The notes beneath the pieces are model-generated. The model saw only the letters and a list, made by a program, of their open reading frames with translations, was not told the origin of the DNA and searched no databases. From Lutimaribacter degradans (GTDB lineage: Bacteria; Pseudomonadota; Alphaproteobacteria; Rhodobacterales; Rhodobacteraceae), in contig NZ_JAMQGO010000006.1 of NCBI RefSeq assembly GCF_023703375.1, positions 1-64,000 of the forward strand: a stretch of 64,000 nt of DNA, given 5' to 3'. Numbering within the stretch: position 1 is the first letter of the stretch; every line of letters starts with the position of its first letter. A program made the position numbers and the translations under genes. This document shows, in pieces, positions 26,549 through 36,024 of this stretch.

Positions 26549-27235
26549 ATGACCTTTGATCGTTCCATCAAGATCGCACCGTCGATCTTGTCTGCCGATT
26601 TCGCCAATTTTGGAAAAGAAATTCAATCGGTTGAGGCGCAGGGCGCCGATTGGATCCACGTCGATGTGATGGATGGGCATTTCGTGCCCAACCTGACATT
26701 CGGCCCGCCCCTTTGCGCGGCGATCCGGCCGCATATCAAGACGGTGATGGATGTGCACCTGATGATCGCGCCGGTTGATCCGTATATCCAGGCCTTTGCC
26801 GATGCGGGGGCCGACATATTGACGGCGCATCTTGAATCGGGGCCGCATGTTCACCGTACGTTGCAGGCCATCCGGGCCGCCGGATGCAAGGCCGGGCTGG
26901 CGCTGAACCCCGGCACCGGGCTGGAGGATCTGCCCTATCTGCTGGATATGATTGATCTTGTCTGCGTCATGACGGTAAACCCCGGATTCGGCGGGCAAAA
27001 ATTCATTCACAGCCAGATCGACAAGGTCAAGCGCCTGCGTGAAATGATCGGCGACCGCCCCATTCACATCGAGATTGACGGCGGCATTACGCCTGAAACC
27101 GCGCCGCTTATGACGGCCGCGGGGGCGGATGTGCTGGTGGCGGGCTCGGCCGTGTTCAAGGGTGGTTCGGTCGAAAACCCGGCCCCCTATGGCGCGAATA
27201 TCCGGGCGATCCGCAGCTCGATCGTCGCCGCCTGA
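26549..27235 (+). CDS. rpe: Ribulose-phosphate 3-epimerase
   Basis: A 228-residue TIM-barrel enzyme interconverting ribulose 5-phosphate and xylulose 5-phosphate. It has KIAPSILSADFANFG (catalytic aspartate region), HVDVMDGHFVPNLTFGP (metal-binding His/Asp), MTVNPGFGGQKFI (phosphate loop) and EIDGGITPETA with the second catalytic aspartate. The family start MTFDRSIKIAPS is used; the frame is open 58 codons upstream, but that part is not family-like. The 185-bp gap to the divergent ligase gene contains no gene I can support. Confidence 0.95.
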   Translation: MTFDRSIKIAPSILSADFANFGKEIQSVEAQGADWIHVDVMDGHFVPNLTFGPPLCAAIRPHIKTVMDVHLMIAPVDPYIQAFADAGADILTAHLESGPHVHRTLQAIRAAGCKAGLALNPGTGLEDLPYLLDMIDLVCVMTVNPGFGGQKFIHSQIDKVKRLREMIGDRPIHIEIDGGITPETAPLMTAAGADVLVAGSAVFKGGSVENPAPYGANIRAIRSSIVAA

Positions 27236-27262
27236 TATATTTATGCCTGCCATGAATATGCA

Positions 27263-27278
27263 GAAACCGTGCGGTTTC
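27263..27278. terminator. Hairpin between convergent rpe and EamA genes
   Basis: GAAACCG and CGGTTTC form a 7-bp stem with a minimal loop, in the 60-bp space between convergent stops. It lacks a T-run, so termination is only suggested. Confidence 0.3.
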
Positions 27279-27295
27279 GGGTCGGGGGCGCGCGG

Positions 27296-28174
27296 TCAGG
27301 CGCGGCCCTGTTCCGGCCCGCGCGGGGGGCGCCCGACAATCAGCGAGGCTAGCCCCGAAGCGGCGATCACCAACAACCCCGCCAGCGCCACCCAATCGGG
27401 CCAGTCGCCGAACACGACAACGCCCAGCACCGTGGCCGATATGAGCTGGCTGTAGACAAGCGGCGCGATCAGGCTGGCCTCGGCCCGGCGATTGGCAAGA
27501 ACCAGCAGAAAGTTCCCCAGCGCCGAGCCCAGCGCGCTGAGCGATAGCAGCAGGGCCAGCCGGATGTCGAGGGCGGGCAGGTCGGCGGTGGCGGCAAAGG
27601 GGGTCAGCGCGACCGATCCGATCAGCAATTGCGATATCAGCAGGAAGCGCGGCCGATAGCTGCCCGCCACGGTGCGGGTCATCACCAGGTAGGCACCGTA
27701 AAATGTGCCCGCCAGCAGGGCAAAACCCATGCCCGGTGTTGCGCCGAAACCGGGTTTGACCACCAGCATCACGCCCGCAAACCCAAGCGCCAGCAGAACC
27801 CCGCGCGTGGCCGAGGGCCGTTCGCGCAGGAACACGATCGCCATGACATAAGATACGACCGGCCCGATGAAGAATGCGCCGAACACGTTGGCGATGGGTT
27901 CGGTTTTCAAGGCGGTGAGAATCGAGGTGATGCCACAGGCGATGAACAGCCCGCGGACCAGCACACGCCAATTCAGTAGCCCCGGCAGTTCGCGGCGCGT
28001 CAGCCCGCTGAAAGGCAGCAGAACCAGCGCCGCAAGCGCAAAGCGCGACCATGCCACGAAAAAGGGATCGACCCCGCCGGATGTCAGCAATTTTCCTGCC
28101 GTGTCGCCAAGCACGACACAGGTGACCGCCGCGAAAACAAGCGCGACAAGGCGGAGAAGCTGGGCAAGGGGCAA
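27296..28174 (-). CDS. DMT-superfamily transporter (EamA)
   Basis: A 292-residue inner-membrane protein with about ten helices arranged as two EamA repeats. The first repeat contains SRFALAALVLLPF, and the second repeat ends LIAPLVYSQLISATVLGVVVFGDWPD, the typical end-of-repeat phrase in this family. It exports or imports an unknown small metabolite. Its downstream neighbour on the minus strand is rpe in the opposite direction, and nothing around it indicates a substrate. Confidence 0.85.
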   Translation of the reverse strand: MPLAQLLRLVALVFAAVTCVVLGDTAGKLLTSGGVDPFFVAWSRFALAALVLLPFSGLTRRELPGLLNWRVLVRGLFIACGITSILTALKTEPIANVFGAFFIGPVVSYVMAIVFLRERPSATRGVLLALGFAGVMLVVKPGFGATPGMGFALLAGTFYGAYLVMTRTVAGSYRPRFLLISQLLIGSVALTPFAATADLPALDIRLALLLSLSALGSALGNFLLVLANRRAEASLIAPLVYSQLISATVLGVVVFGDWPDWVALAGLLVIAASGLASLIVGRPPRGPEQGRA

Positions 28175-28258
28175 GGGCTGTCCTTTGGTTTGGGCAGCGC
28201 AGCTATGCCCTGCGGGGTGGCGCGCGGCAACAGAAATGCGCAGCGCGCCTGTAGCCCC

Positions 28259-28852
28259 TCAGCGCCGCGGTTTCATCAAGCGCCAGACCCGCAGGTCGGA
28301 AAAGGCTTTCAGCGTCACCGCCACGACCGCGATGCACAACGCCCATTTCGAAACCGCGCCCATCGTGCCCTCGATCAACAGGGCATGGGTGACAGTGCTG
28401 GCAACGATCACCGATGTCAGCACGACATGCGCCCGCCGCCAGCCGCGCGGGCGCAGGCGGTTGCGCAGCAGGGCCAGCACCCCGGCGGCAAAGATCGCCC
28501 ACATCGACAGGACACCCCAAGGCGAAAACGGGGTTGGCGAGCGCAAGAGCAGCGCATCGACCACGTCGGGCGGGCTGGTCACCCACAGCCCGACGACATG
28601 CGCCACGACCAGCGCCACAAGCGCCGCACCCGTCCATTGGTGAACCCGTCGTCCGCGCCACGCGGGCAAGCCGGGCAGGGCCCCCGCGGCCAGCAACGGT
28701 TGCATGAAGATCACCGCAAGCCCCAGCACCCCCGCGAAACCCGCGGCGATATAGACGGGGCTGCGCCATTGCAAAAGCGGGCTGGTCGCGGCGACCGCCA
28801 GCGGCAGCACAAGCGCCACCGCGACCCCGGCCCAGACCAGCGCGCGCATCAC
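28259..28852 (-). CDS. Ferric-reductase-like transmembrane haem protein
   Basis: A 197-residue membrane protein with five or six helices. Two histidine pairs are visible: HQWTG...VVAH (14 apart) and RAHVVLT...VTH (13-14 apart) on separate helices. Such pairs ligate two b-haems in the ferric reductase/NOX/MsrQ transmembrane domain. No FAD/NAD domain follows, so electrons must be supplied or accepted by a partner. It overlaps the upstream Tat-exported protein gene by 4 bp, so the two are probably made together and may exchange electrons across the membrane. Confidence 0.78.
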   Translation of the reverse strand: MMRALVWAGVAVALVLPLAVAATSPLLQWRSPVYIAAGFAGVLGLAVIFMQPLLAAGALPGLPAWRGRRVHQWTGAALVALVVAHVVGLWVTSPPDVVDALLLRSPTPFSPWGVLSMWAIFAAGVLALLRNRLRPRGWRRAHVVLTSVIVASTVTHALLIEGTMGAVSKWALCIAVVAVTLKAFSDLRVWRLMKPRR

Positions 28853-29340
28853 GCGGGTTGCAGAACGAATTCGGCGTGCAGCGTGCTGTCAGAGGCGCTG
28901 CGCATCACGGGGCGCAGGAACACGGTTTCGAACTCGGGGCTGTCATAGGCCAGGTGGCCATGTGGTTGACCGAAGGCGGGCACGATTTGCGGCATTTCCA
29001 GCCGGAACGTGCCATCCGCCCCGGTCAGTGTGGCGCCGTGGCTTTGGGGGTCGCGCTCGTGCCCCTCGGTGGTGTGGGCCCAGACCTGGATGCGAATCCC
29101 TTCAAGCGGTGTGCCGTCGCCCGCACGGCGCACACGGCCTGTCATCCAGAAACCGCCGTTGCCGATACGATCGACGATGGGCGCACCGGGCCGATAATTG
29201 TTTGCGCCCCCGCGCATCGTGGGCGTGGGCGCAACCCCTGCGGCGCGGGCCGGCACGGTCAGGCCCGTGGCCCCTGTCACAAGGGTGGCTGCGGCGCCGG
29301 TCAGCAGGATGTCACGGCGGGTCTTTATATGGCGGGTCAT
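28849..29340 (-). CDS. Tat-exported intradiol ring-cleavage dioxygenase-fold protein
   Basis: A 163-residue protein. The N-terminus TRRDILLTGAAATLVTG with AxA-like end (PARA) is a twin-arginine signal. The mature part follows the intradiol dioxygenase core: TGRVRRAGDGTPLEGIRIQVWAHTTEGHE, TLTGADGTFRLEMP, then a PHGH motif where catechol dioxygenases have the His-x-His iron ligands. The two tyrosine ligands expected around EGHE and before PHGH seem to be missing. It may be periplasmic and use a different metal site or none. Translationally coupled to a haem membrane protein. Activity on catechols should not be assumed. Confidence 0.72.
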   Translation of the reverse strand: MTRHIKTRRDILLTGAAATLVTGATGLTVPARAAGVAPTPTMRGGANNYRPGAPIVDRIGNGGFWMTGRVRRAGDGTPLEGIRIQVWAHTTEGHERDPQSHGATLTGADGTFRLEMPQIVPAFGQPHGHLAYDSPEFETVFLRPVMRSASDSTLHAEFVLQPA

Positions 29341-29438
29341 CGTCGTGTCCTCCGGTCAGGTTTGGCCAACAAGGTCGCGTGACAGGAGAGATAGGGCAAC
29401 GGCGCCGTTTTCAAACCCGCGCCGGGGCGGCTGAGCGG

Positions 29439-30470
29439 TCAGCCGCCGCGCCGTGACAGCATCGCCAGACGAATGAGCGCGCGCTCGACCAGTGCCATTT
29501 GCGGCGCGGTTTGCCCGGCCGAGCGTAGCGCCAGATCGGTATCGGTGAGGATGGTCAGCGCCATTTCCAGCTTGGCCGCCCCCCAGCCTTGGGCCTGGCG
29601 CAGCATCCGGTCGCGGCGCGGGCCGAAAATGGGCGGGCGCATCCGCGCGATGCCCTGCGCCGCGCCGCCCGGATCGGAGGCGGCGGCGAACAGCGTGCGA
29701 AAATGGCGCGTGGCGCCGATGCACAGCGCCACGGGTTGCATCCCCTGCGCGTCGAGCCGCGCCATGACGGGGCCGATTTCCTGCGCGCGGCCCTCGGCCA
29801 CGATGTTCAGGATGTCGTCGATATCGGCCTCGGTCGAGGCGGGCGCGCAGGCGGCGATGTCATCGGATGTGACTTGGGTGTCGTCGCCCAGCTTGTAGAG
29901 CGCGAGCTTTTCCAGCGTCTGGCGGAAATCGCCCGGGTCCAGCTCTTGCGCCAGGGCGGTCAGGTCGGTCATGGCGTGGCCGTCGAAATTGCGCAGGCCG
30001 GCGCGGGTCAGTTCCGATTCGATCTCGTCGCGCGTGGGCGGGTTGTCATAGATGCCCGCAGCATAGGCGTTTGGATGTTTCTCGAACAGTTGGCGCAGCG
30101 GGGACTTGGCGTTGAGTTGCCCGGCGGTGACGATCACCTGCGCGTCGCCCGGTGCCCAGTCGGCCAGCGCGGCCTTGATGGTATTTGCCAGCCCGTCTGT
30201 CGCCTCTTCGACAAAGGCCACGCGGGGGCCGGGAAAGAACCCCTGCGCCTTGATCGCGTCGCCCAGCATCGCCGGGTCCTTGCGCAGATCGCTGGCGGGA
30301 ATACGGGCAAGGCGCATTTCCTCGTCTCCCCGTGGGCCGATCAGGGAAGTGATCACCTCTTGCCGTTTCATTGCCACGCGCATCGCGTCGGCGCCGAAGA
30401 TCAGCAAGCCGGTGGAGTCTGGTTTCGGCTTTGCGAAATACCGGCTGGCGTCGCGGCCCGACAGTTTCAT
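29439..30470 (-). CDS. holA: DNA polymerase III subunit delta
   Basis: A 343-residue delta subunit, the clamp-loader component that opens the sliding clamp. It starts [12 protein letters not shown] and shows the family pattern LLIFGADAMRVAMKR, VTSLIGP, then ATDGLANTIKAALADW and the C-terminal helical collar with RPPIFGPRRDRMLRQAQ. Alphaproteobacterial HolA shows the same layout. It overlaps lptE by 4 bp and completes the conserved leuS-lptE-holA operon. A GGCGGCTGA/TCAGCCGCC stem-loop starts at its stop codon and could mark the operon end. Confidence 0.92.
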   Translation of the reverse strand: MKLSGRDASRYFAKPKPDSTGLLIFGADAMRVAMKRQEVITSLIGPRGDEEMRLARIPASDLRKDPAMLGDAIKAQGFFPGPRVAFVEEATDGLANTIKAALADWAPGDAQVIVTAGQLNAKSPLRQLFEKHPNAYAAGIYDNPPTRDEIESELTRAGLRNFDGHAMTDLTALAQELDPGDFRQTLEKLALYKLGDDTQVTSDDIAACAPASTEADIDDILNIVAEGRAQEIGPVMARLDAQGMQPVALCIGATRHFRTLFAAASDPGGAAQGIARMRPPIFGPRRDRMLRQAQGWGAAKLEMALTILTDTDLALRSAGQTAPQMALVERALIRLAMLSRRGG

Positions 30471-30955
30471 GGCAGGTTGGCGGCGCTGGCGATCAGGCGG
30501 GTCACCAATTGGTCGGCGAGGATGTTTGCCAGCCGGGCCTGGGCATCGCGCTCGGCGGCGAGTGTCGCCACGGTCGAGCCGGTGGCCGAGTAGCCTGTGA
30601 AGCTGTCCACCCGGCCATCGGACAGTTCCTCGCCGGTGCCCGCGTCGCGCAGCCGATAGGTCAGCCGCCCGACAAGGTTGAAGCGCGTGGTGATGTTGTT
30701 GGTTGTCACCGCCATGCGCTCCTCGGCGATATCCAGGTCGGTTTCCAGCAGGTAGGCGGGCGAGGAGGCCCGGCCCAACCGTTCCTCGAGCCGTTGAACC
30801 AGCAGGTAATCGGCGCGCGTGTCAGGGGCCTGCACGGTGACGCGGTTCTGCAGCTTGCCCGCGCCGCCCTGCGGCCCGTAAGCCGGGGTAAAGCCGCAGG
30901 CCGCGATCGGCACGGCCAGCGCCAGCATCAGGAAGTCACGTTTAGATAACGACAT
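30467..30955 (-). CDS. lptE: LPS-assembly lipoprotein LptE
   Basis: A 162-residue outer-membrane lipoprotein. The signal peptide ends in the lipobox IAAC with the modified cysteine at C20, followed by GFTPAYG, the start typical of LptE in this group. LptE plugs the LptD barrel and helps insert lipopolysaccharide in the outer leaflet. The rest is a single alpha/beta domain. Its position between leuS and holA is the conserved alphaproteobacterial order; it overlaps leuS by 14 bp and holA by 4 bp. Confidence 0.9.
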   Translation of the reverse strand: MSLSKRDFLMLALAVPIAACGFTPAYGPQGGAGKLQNRVTVQAPDTRADYLLVQRLEERLGRASSPAYLLETDLDIAEERMAVTTNNITTRFNLVGRLTYRLRDAGTGEELSDGRVDSFTGYSATGSTVATLAAERDAQARLANILADQLVTRLIASAANLP

Positions 30956-33692
30956 TCACGATCCGCCCGGGGACGACGATGACCTTTTTCGGCTGGGCCC
31001 CGTCCAGCACACGAATGACAGCATCCTGCGCCAGCGCGATTTTTTCAACCTCTGCCTTGTCCATGTCCTTGGGCACCTCGATCTCGGCGCGGCGTTTGCC
31101 GTTGATCTGGATCGGCAGGGTCACGGTGTCGTCGACCAGCATATGTTCATCGGCGACGGGCCAGGGCGCCTGCGCGATCAGGCCCTCGCCGCCCAGCATC
31201 TGCCAGCATTCTTCGGCCAGGTGGGGGGTCATGGGGGCCATGAGCTGGGCCAGCGCGCGGGCGGCCTGTTTTTTCGCCTCTGTGCCTGCCTTGGACTTCG
31301 CCAGCGTGTTGGTAAAGGCGTAAAGCTTTGCGATGGCGGCGTTGAAGCCGAAGCTGTCGACGCCGTTCGTCACGTCCTGGATGGTCTTGTGCATTTCGCG
31401 CAAAAGCTGTTCGTCACCCGCTTGCGGGCCGTCTTGGCCGGTGGCGATGTCGGACACGATGCGATGCACGCGGGCAAGGTGCTTGGCGGCGGCTTCGGCG
31501 CCGGCGGCTGTCCATTCCACGTCGCGCTCGGGCGGGCTGTCGGACAGCACGAACCAGCGCGCGGTATCGGCGCCGTACTGGTCGATGATCTGCACCGGGT
31601 CGACGACGTTGTTTTTCGACTTCGACATCTTGGCCGAGGGGAAGACATCCAAGCTAATGTCTTCCTCACCGACTTTTCTTTTTTTACGTCGCTCAGTTTC
31701 CCAGAATTCATTAAGCGTTGCGTTGTCTGGTTTCCCCTCAGGGAAGGCTTTTTCTACGGCTTTTGCTATGAGAGCTTTGGGTTTGCCGTTGAACTCGAAA
31801 CGCACGACTTCTTCAGGGTAATAGTATTTCGAGCGAGTTTCCCTTCCCGCAGCAATGACTTCCCCCTCGTCTTTGTCATAGCGAGTGCCAGCCTCTTTTG
31901 TGGTGACGGCCCCTGCGTACATTTCATGGGTCACCATCCCTTGCGTGAACAGCGCGTCGAACGGTTCCTTGGATTTCTCCGGCAGGTGGCCGCAGATATG
32001 CATCGCGCGGGCGAAGAAGCGCGAATAGAGCAGGTGCAGGATCGCGTGTTCGATGCCGCCGATATACTGGTCGACATTCATCCAGTACTCGGCCTCGGCC
32101 ATATCGGTGGGCGTGTCGGCGTGGGGTGCGGTGAAGCGGGCGAAATACCACGAGGAATCAACAAAGGTGTCCATCGTGTCGGTTTCGCGCCTGGCGGGCT
32201 TGCCGCAGGCGGGGCAGGGCGCGTCGCGCCAGGTGGGGTGACGATCCAGCGGGTTGCCGGGAATGGAAAAGTCGATCGGCTTGCCGCCCTCGTCGTAGGG
32301 CAGTTCGATCGGCAGGTTTTCCTTTTTCTCGGGCACCACGCCGCAGGCGTCGCAATGCACCACGGGAATCGGGCACCCCCAGTAGCGCTGGCGCGACAGG
32401 CCCCAGTCACGCAGGCGGAACTTGGTCACGCCCTGGCCGACGCCGTTCTTTTCGCAAAATTCTATGGCGGCGTTGATTGCCTGTTCGCCGGTTGCCATCT
32501 CATCCCAGTTGAAGGGCTTGGTCCAGCGGACCGTTTCCGTCTTGGGTGGCACGAAGGCCGCGCCGCCATCTTCGGGCAGGGTGTGATCGCCCGAGGCCGG
32601 CACGAAGGTCGAGATCACCGGCAGGCCGTATTTGGTGGCGAAATCAAAGTCGCGCTGGTCATGGGCGGGCACGCCGAAAATCGCGCCGGTGCCGTAATCC
32701 ATCAAGATGAAATTGGCGATGTAGACCGGCAATTCCCACGCGGTGTCGAAGGGGTGGCGGCATTTCAGGCCAGTGTCAAAACCCAGTTTCTCGGCCTTTT
32801 CCAACGCCTCTTCGGTGGTGCCGCCCTGGCGGGCCATCTTGCAGAATTCGGCCACTTCGGGGTTTTCGCGTTCCAGCAGCTTGGCCAGCGGGTGGTCGGG
32901 CGAGATGCCGATGAAGCTGGCCCCCATCAGCGTGTCGGGCCGGGTGGTGTACACTTCGACCCGGTCGTGGCCTTCGGGGCCATCGACAAGGCCGAACGAG
33001 AATTGCAGACCGCGTGACTTGCCGATCCAGTTGGCCTGCATCAGCTTTACCTTTGCGGGCCAGTTGTCGAGACTGTCGAGCGCATCGAGCAGTTCCTCGG
33101 AATAATCCGAGATCCTGAAGAACCATTGCGTCAGCTCGCGCCGCTCGACCTCGGCGCCCGAGCGCCAGCCCTTGCCGTCGATCACCTGTTCATTGGCCAG
33201 CACGGTCATATCGACCGGATCCCAGTTCACCACCGCGTTCTTGCGATAGACCAGCCCCTTTTCGAGGAAATCCAGGAACAGCGCCTGTTGCTGGCCGTAA
33301 TATTCGGGGTCGCAGGTGGCGAACATGCGCGACCAGTCCAGCCCGAAGCCCAGCGGCTTCATCTGGCCGACCATCGTGTCGATGTTGTTGTATGTCCAAT
33401 CCTTGGGGTGGCCGCCCGACGCCATAGCAGCGTTTTCGGCAGGCATGCCGAAGGCATCGAACCCCATCGGATGCAGCACGTTGTGGCCGGTCGCGATCTT
33501 GTAACGCGCGATCACGTCGCCCATCGTGTAGTTGCGCACATGGCCGATATGGATGCGCCCCGAGGGGTAGGGGAACATTTCCAGCACGTAGTATTTCGGC
33601 TTGTCCTTCGAGCGTTCGGCCCTGAACACTTGGGCCTCGTCCCAGGCCTTTTGCCATTTCGGTTCGATTTCAGCGGCGGAATAGCGCGACAT
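30942..33692 (-). CDS. leuS: Leucyl-tRNA synthetase with an unusual insertion before KMSKS
   Basis: A 916-residue class I synthetase that charges tRNA-Leu. HIGH is at 48-51 and KMSKS at 688-692; the CP1 editing domain (region with [12 protein letters not shown]) and zinc-type cysteine pairs (CDACG, CPACG) are present. The MSRYSAAEI start follows AAGGGGA. Between QGMVTHE and KMSKS there are about 100 residues where E. coli has about 49. This stretch is rich in Lys and Glu, and its DNA is about 48% GC by my count over 31621-31860, against about 60% beside it. It looks like an inserted or exchanged leucine-specific domain. Confidence 0.95.
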   Translation of the reverse strand: MSRYSAAEIEPKWQKAWDEAQVFRAERSKDKPKYYVLEMFPYPSGRIHIGHVRNYTMGDVIARYKIATGHNVLHPMGFDAFGMPAENAAMASGGHPKDWTYNNIDTMVGQMKPLGFGLDWSRMFATCDPEYYGQQQALFLDFLEKGLVYRKNAVVNWDPVDMTVLANEQVIDGKGWRSGAEVERRELTQWFFRISDYSEELLDALDSLDNWPAKVKLMQANWIGKSRGLQFSFGLVDGPEGHDRVEVYTTRPDTLMGASFIGISPDHPLAKLLERENPEVAEFCKMARQGGTTEEALEKAEKLGFDTGLKCRHPFDTAWELPVYIANFILMDYGTGAIFGVPAHDQRDFDFATKYGLPVISTFVPASGDHTLPEDGGAAFVPPKTETVRWTKPFNWDEMATGEQAINAAIEFCEKNGVGQGVTKFRLRDWGLSRQRYWGCPIPVVHCDACGVVPEKKENLPIELPYDEGGKPIDFSIPGNPLDRHPTWRDAPCPACGKPARRETDTMDTFVDSSWYFARFTAPHADTPTDMAEAEYWMNVDQYIGGIEHAILHLLYSRFFARAMHICGHLPEKSKEPFDALFTQGMVTHEMYAGAVTTKEAGTRYDKDEGEVIAAGRETRSKYYYPEEVVRFEFNGKPKALIAKAVEKAFPEGKPDNATLNEFWETERRKKRKVGEEDISLDVFPSAKMSKSKNNVVDPVQIIDQYGADTARWFVLSDSPPERDVEWTAAGAEAAAKHLARVHRIVSDIATGQDGPQAGDEQLLREMHKTIQDVTNGVDSFGFNAAIAKLYAFTNTLAKSKAGTEAKKQAARALAQLMAPMTPHLAEECWQMLGGEGLIAQAPWPVADEHMLVDDTVTLPIQINGKRRAEIEVPKDMDKAEVEKIALAQDAVIRVLDGAQPKKVIVVPGRIVNVVI

Positions 33693-33845
33693 CGGTGGCG
33701 TCCCCTTCCTGGGCGGTGAACTGTTGGCGGGTTGATAAGACGGCGATTGCCCACGGTCCAGAGCCTTGGGCCAAAAATGCGTCTCTGTGCAGGCTGGGCC
33801 GGCCATGTATAAGGGGCGCAAAAGATTTAACGCACGGGTCTTGCC

Positions 33846-35105
33846 ATGAATATCCTTTTCATTCACCAGAATTTTCCCGGCCAGTTCAAGCACCTGGCCC
33901 CCGCATTGGCCCGGGCGGGGCATAATTGCGTGGCGCTGACCCTGCGCGTGAAAGAGCCGACCACCTGGCAGGGCGTAAAGGTGATTCCCTACAAGATCAG
34001 CCGTGGCTCGGGGCAGCAGGTCCACCCGTGGCTGGTGGATTTCGAAACCAAGGTGGTGCGGGCCGAGGCCTGTTTCGCCGTCGCGCGCGAACTGCGCGAC
34101 CACGGTTTCACGCCCGACCTGATCGTGGCGCATCCGGGCTGGGGCGAATCGATGTTCCTGCGCGATGTCTGGCCGACGGCCCGGATCGGGCTTTATTGCG
34201 AGCTTTATCACCGCTCGGCCTGGCCGCACATGCATTTCGACCCCGAGTTCGACAAGGGCGACCCCGATGCCGCGACGCTGCGCATACGGATGAAGAACCT
34301 CAACAACCTTGTGCATCTTCCGCTGTGCGACATGGGCATAAGCCCGACCCGGTTTCAGGCTGACACCTTTCCGCCCGCCTTTCGCGAGCGAATCAGCGTG
34401 ATCCATGACGGTATCCATACCGACCAGGTGGTGCCGAATGCCGAGGCCCGTCTGGAGTTGCCGGACGGGTCGGTGGTGACGCGCGACGACGAGGTGATAA
34501 CCTTCGTTAATCGCAACCTTGAGCCTTATCGCGGCTATCACGTGTTCATGCGCGCCTTGCCGCGTCTGTTGAAAGAGCGGCCCGGCGCAAGGGTGCTGAT
34601 CGTGGGCGGTGACGAGGTCAGCTATGGCGCGAGCCCGCCCAAGGGCCAGACGTGGAAACAGATTTTCATCGACGAGGTGCGCGGCCAGATCTCGACGGCC
34701 GACTGGGCGCGGGTGCATTTCCTGGGGCGTATCCCCTATGATCGGTTCATCAGCCTGTTGCAGGTCAGCCGGGTGCATGTGTACCTGACCTATCCGTTCG
34801 TCCTGTCATGGTCGCTGTTCGAAGCGATGAGCGCGGGCGCCGCGATCGTGGCCAGCGACACCGGCCCGCTGCACGAGGCGATCGAGCCGGGCAAGACCGG
34901 CACGCTGGTTGATTTCTTTGACAAGGAAAAGCTGGTCGAAGAGGTTTGCGCGCTGCTGGACGATGCCGACCGCCGCGCCGCCTATGGCGCGGCCGCGCGG
35001 GCCTTTGTCAGGGCCAATTACGACCTGGAAACCATCTGCTTGCCACGCCAGATGGCGTGGATAGACAAACTGGCCGCCTGCACAGCGGGTGAAACGGGGG
35101 ATTGA
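33846..35105 (+). CDS. GT4-family glycosyltransferase
   Basis: A 419-residue glycosyltransferase of the GT-B fold. The N-terminal half begins [26 protein letters not shown] and has [14 protein letters not shown]. The C-terminal donor domain has [60 protein letters not shown] (the EX7E-like region around FEAMSAG) and VRANYDLE. It likely adds a sugar to an envelope or secreted glycan; no other glycan genes are adjacent. Divergent from leuS, with 153 bp between. The ribosome-binding site is weak. Confidence 0.85.
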   Translation: MNILFIHQNFPGQFKHLAPALARAGHNCVALTLRVKEPTTWQGVKVIPYKISRGSGQQVHPWLVDFETKVVRAEACFAVARELRDHGFTPDLIVAHPGWGESMFLRDVWPTARIGLYCELYHRSAWPHMHFDPEFDKGDPDAATLRIRMKNLNNLVHLPLCDMGISPTRFQADTFPPAFRERISVIHDGIHTDQVVPNAEARLELPDGSVVTRDDEVITFVNRNLEPYRGYHVFMRALPRLLKERPGARVLIVGGDEVSYGASPPKGQTWKQIFIDEVRGQISTADWARVHFLGRIPYDRFISLLQVSRVHVYLTYPFVLSWSLFEAMSAGAAIVASDTGPLHEAIEPGKTGTLVDFFDKEKLVEEVCALLDDADRRAAYGAAARAFVRANYDLETICLPRQMAWIDKLAACTAGETGD

Positions 35106-35165
35106 CGCCGGGCGGCGGCAAGGATGTTCAGCGGAATGGCTCGGCCCCGCGCGGGGCCGCCGTGC

Positions 35166-35187
35166 CAGCCGGTGACGGGCTGTTTTT
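35166..35187 (+). terminator. Terminator after the glycosyltransferase
   Basis: CAGCC and GGCTG form a short stem over a 7-base loop, followed by TTTTT. It lies 60 bp after the glycosyltransferase stop and just before the convergent lipoprotein stop. Confidence 0.5.
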
Positions 35188-35189
35188 AC

Positions 35190-35732
35190 CTAGAACCGTC
35201 TGTCGGCTATGCGCAGCTCGCGCGCGCGGGCCAGGATCGCGTCTTCGACGGCGGTGCGGGTGCCTGCCGCAACGGGCTGGCCGCCGCGGTTTTGCAGCGC
35301 CACGACCAGGCTGCGCGCATCCAGCGCCGGATCCTTGATATAGACGGTGGCGCGGTAGCTGCGCCCGCCGCCGGGCGGGGTGCCGTAGCCAAAGACGATC
35401 ACCCCGGTGAACGGATCGACCGATTGCACCGGCATGAAGTTCAGCACATCCAGCGACGCGTTCCACAGGTAGCGGTTGACTGCGACTTCGACATCGGGGT
35501 CGCTGCGGCGGAAGGCATCCCAGATGCTGCTGCCCTGGCTGCGCATGGCCGAGGGCCCTTCAAGCGGCATGCCAGCGCGGTCGTAGCGGCTGTTTTCCTG
35601 CGCTTCGGTGCCGGGGGCGCCGCCGGGGCCGCTGATTCCGCCGCCAAGGCTGCCCCGGCCGCTGCCACAGGCGGTCAGCGCCGAAATGGCCAGCACGGCA
35701 ATCGTTGCCTTGAATGCGCGCGAATACGTCAT
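35190..35732 (-). CDS. DUF3576-domain lipoprotein
   Basis: A 180-residue predicted lipoprotein. The signal peptide ends LTAC with cysteine C22, followed by a glycine-rich linker. The conserved DUF3576 domain occupies the rest: IWDAFRRSDPDVEVAVNRYLWNASLDVLNFMPVQSVDPFTGVIVFGYG and the C-terminal ARARELRIADRRF. The function is unknown; DUF3576 proteins are restricted largely to Alphaproteobacteria and are assumed to sit in the cell envelope. The start MTYSRAF gives a sensible signal peptide; the open frame continues upstream without one. Confidence 0.88.
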   Translation of the reverse strand: MTYSRAFKATIAVLAISALTACGSGRGSLGGGISGPGGAPGTEAQENSRYDRAGMPLEGPSAMRSQGSSIWDAFRRSDPDVEVAVNRYLWNASLDVLNFMPVQSVDPFTGVIVFGYGTPPGGGRSYRATVYIKDPALDARSLVVALQNRGGQPVAAGTRTAVEDAILARARELRIADRRF

Positions 35733-36024
35733 GTTGCGGCCTTGCCCCCTGAAAAACCTACGATCCCGTCCTACCCAAGCCACGGGGCGTGGGCAAGGGA
35801 TTAGTTCCCGCACCCGCCCTGCGCCTGTGCCCGCGCGCGGTATGGGAGGGGTGTGTGCGGCAGGTCCGTGGCGAAGGTGTGGCAAAGCTGCACCATCTTG
35901 CGGCCCAAACGGCGCAGCCTATCCGGGGTGCTTGCAAACCGACCCCTAAAAGAGCGAGAGACTATGCATACCCAAATCGGATTCCCCGTTTTGGGGCGCA
36001 TGACTGAAAACCGAGGGAACAACG

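Noticed and set aside
31621..31930. Intein in leucyl-tRNA synthetase
   Set aside because: The extra segment is about 50 residues over the usual size, far below an intein, and has no Cys/Ser start, His-Asn end or block motifs.
31143..33017. A 624-codon open frame on the plus strand inside leuS
   Set aside because: It is antisense to a full leucyl-tRNA synthetase with all motifs, and its translation has no recognisable domain and a biased low-complexity look typical of GC-rich shadow frames.
35143..35158. GGCCCC-GCGC-GGGGCC hairpin after the glycosyltransferase as a terminator
   Set aside because: No T-run follows on either strand. The next hairpin (35166-35187) with TTTTT is the better candidate.
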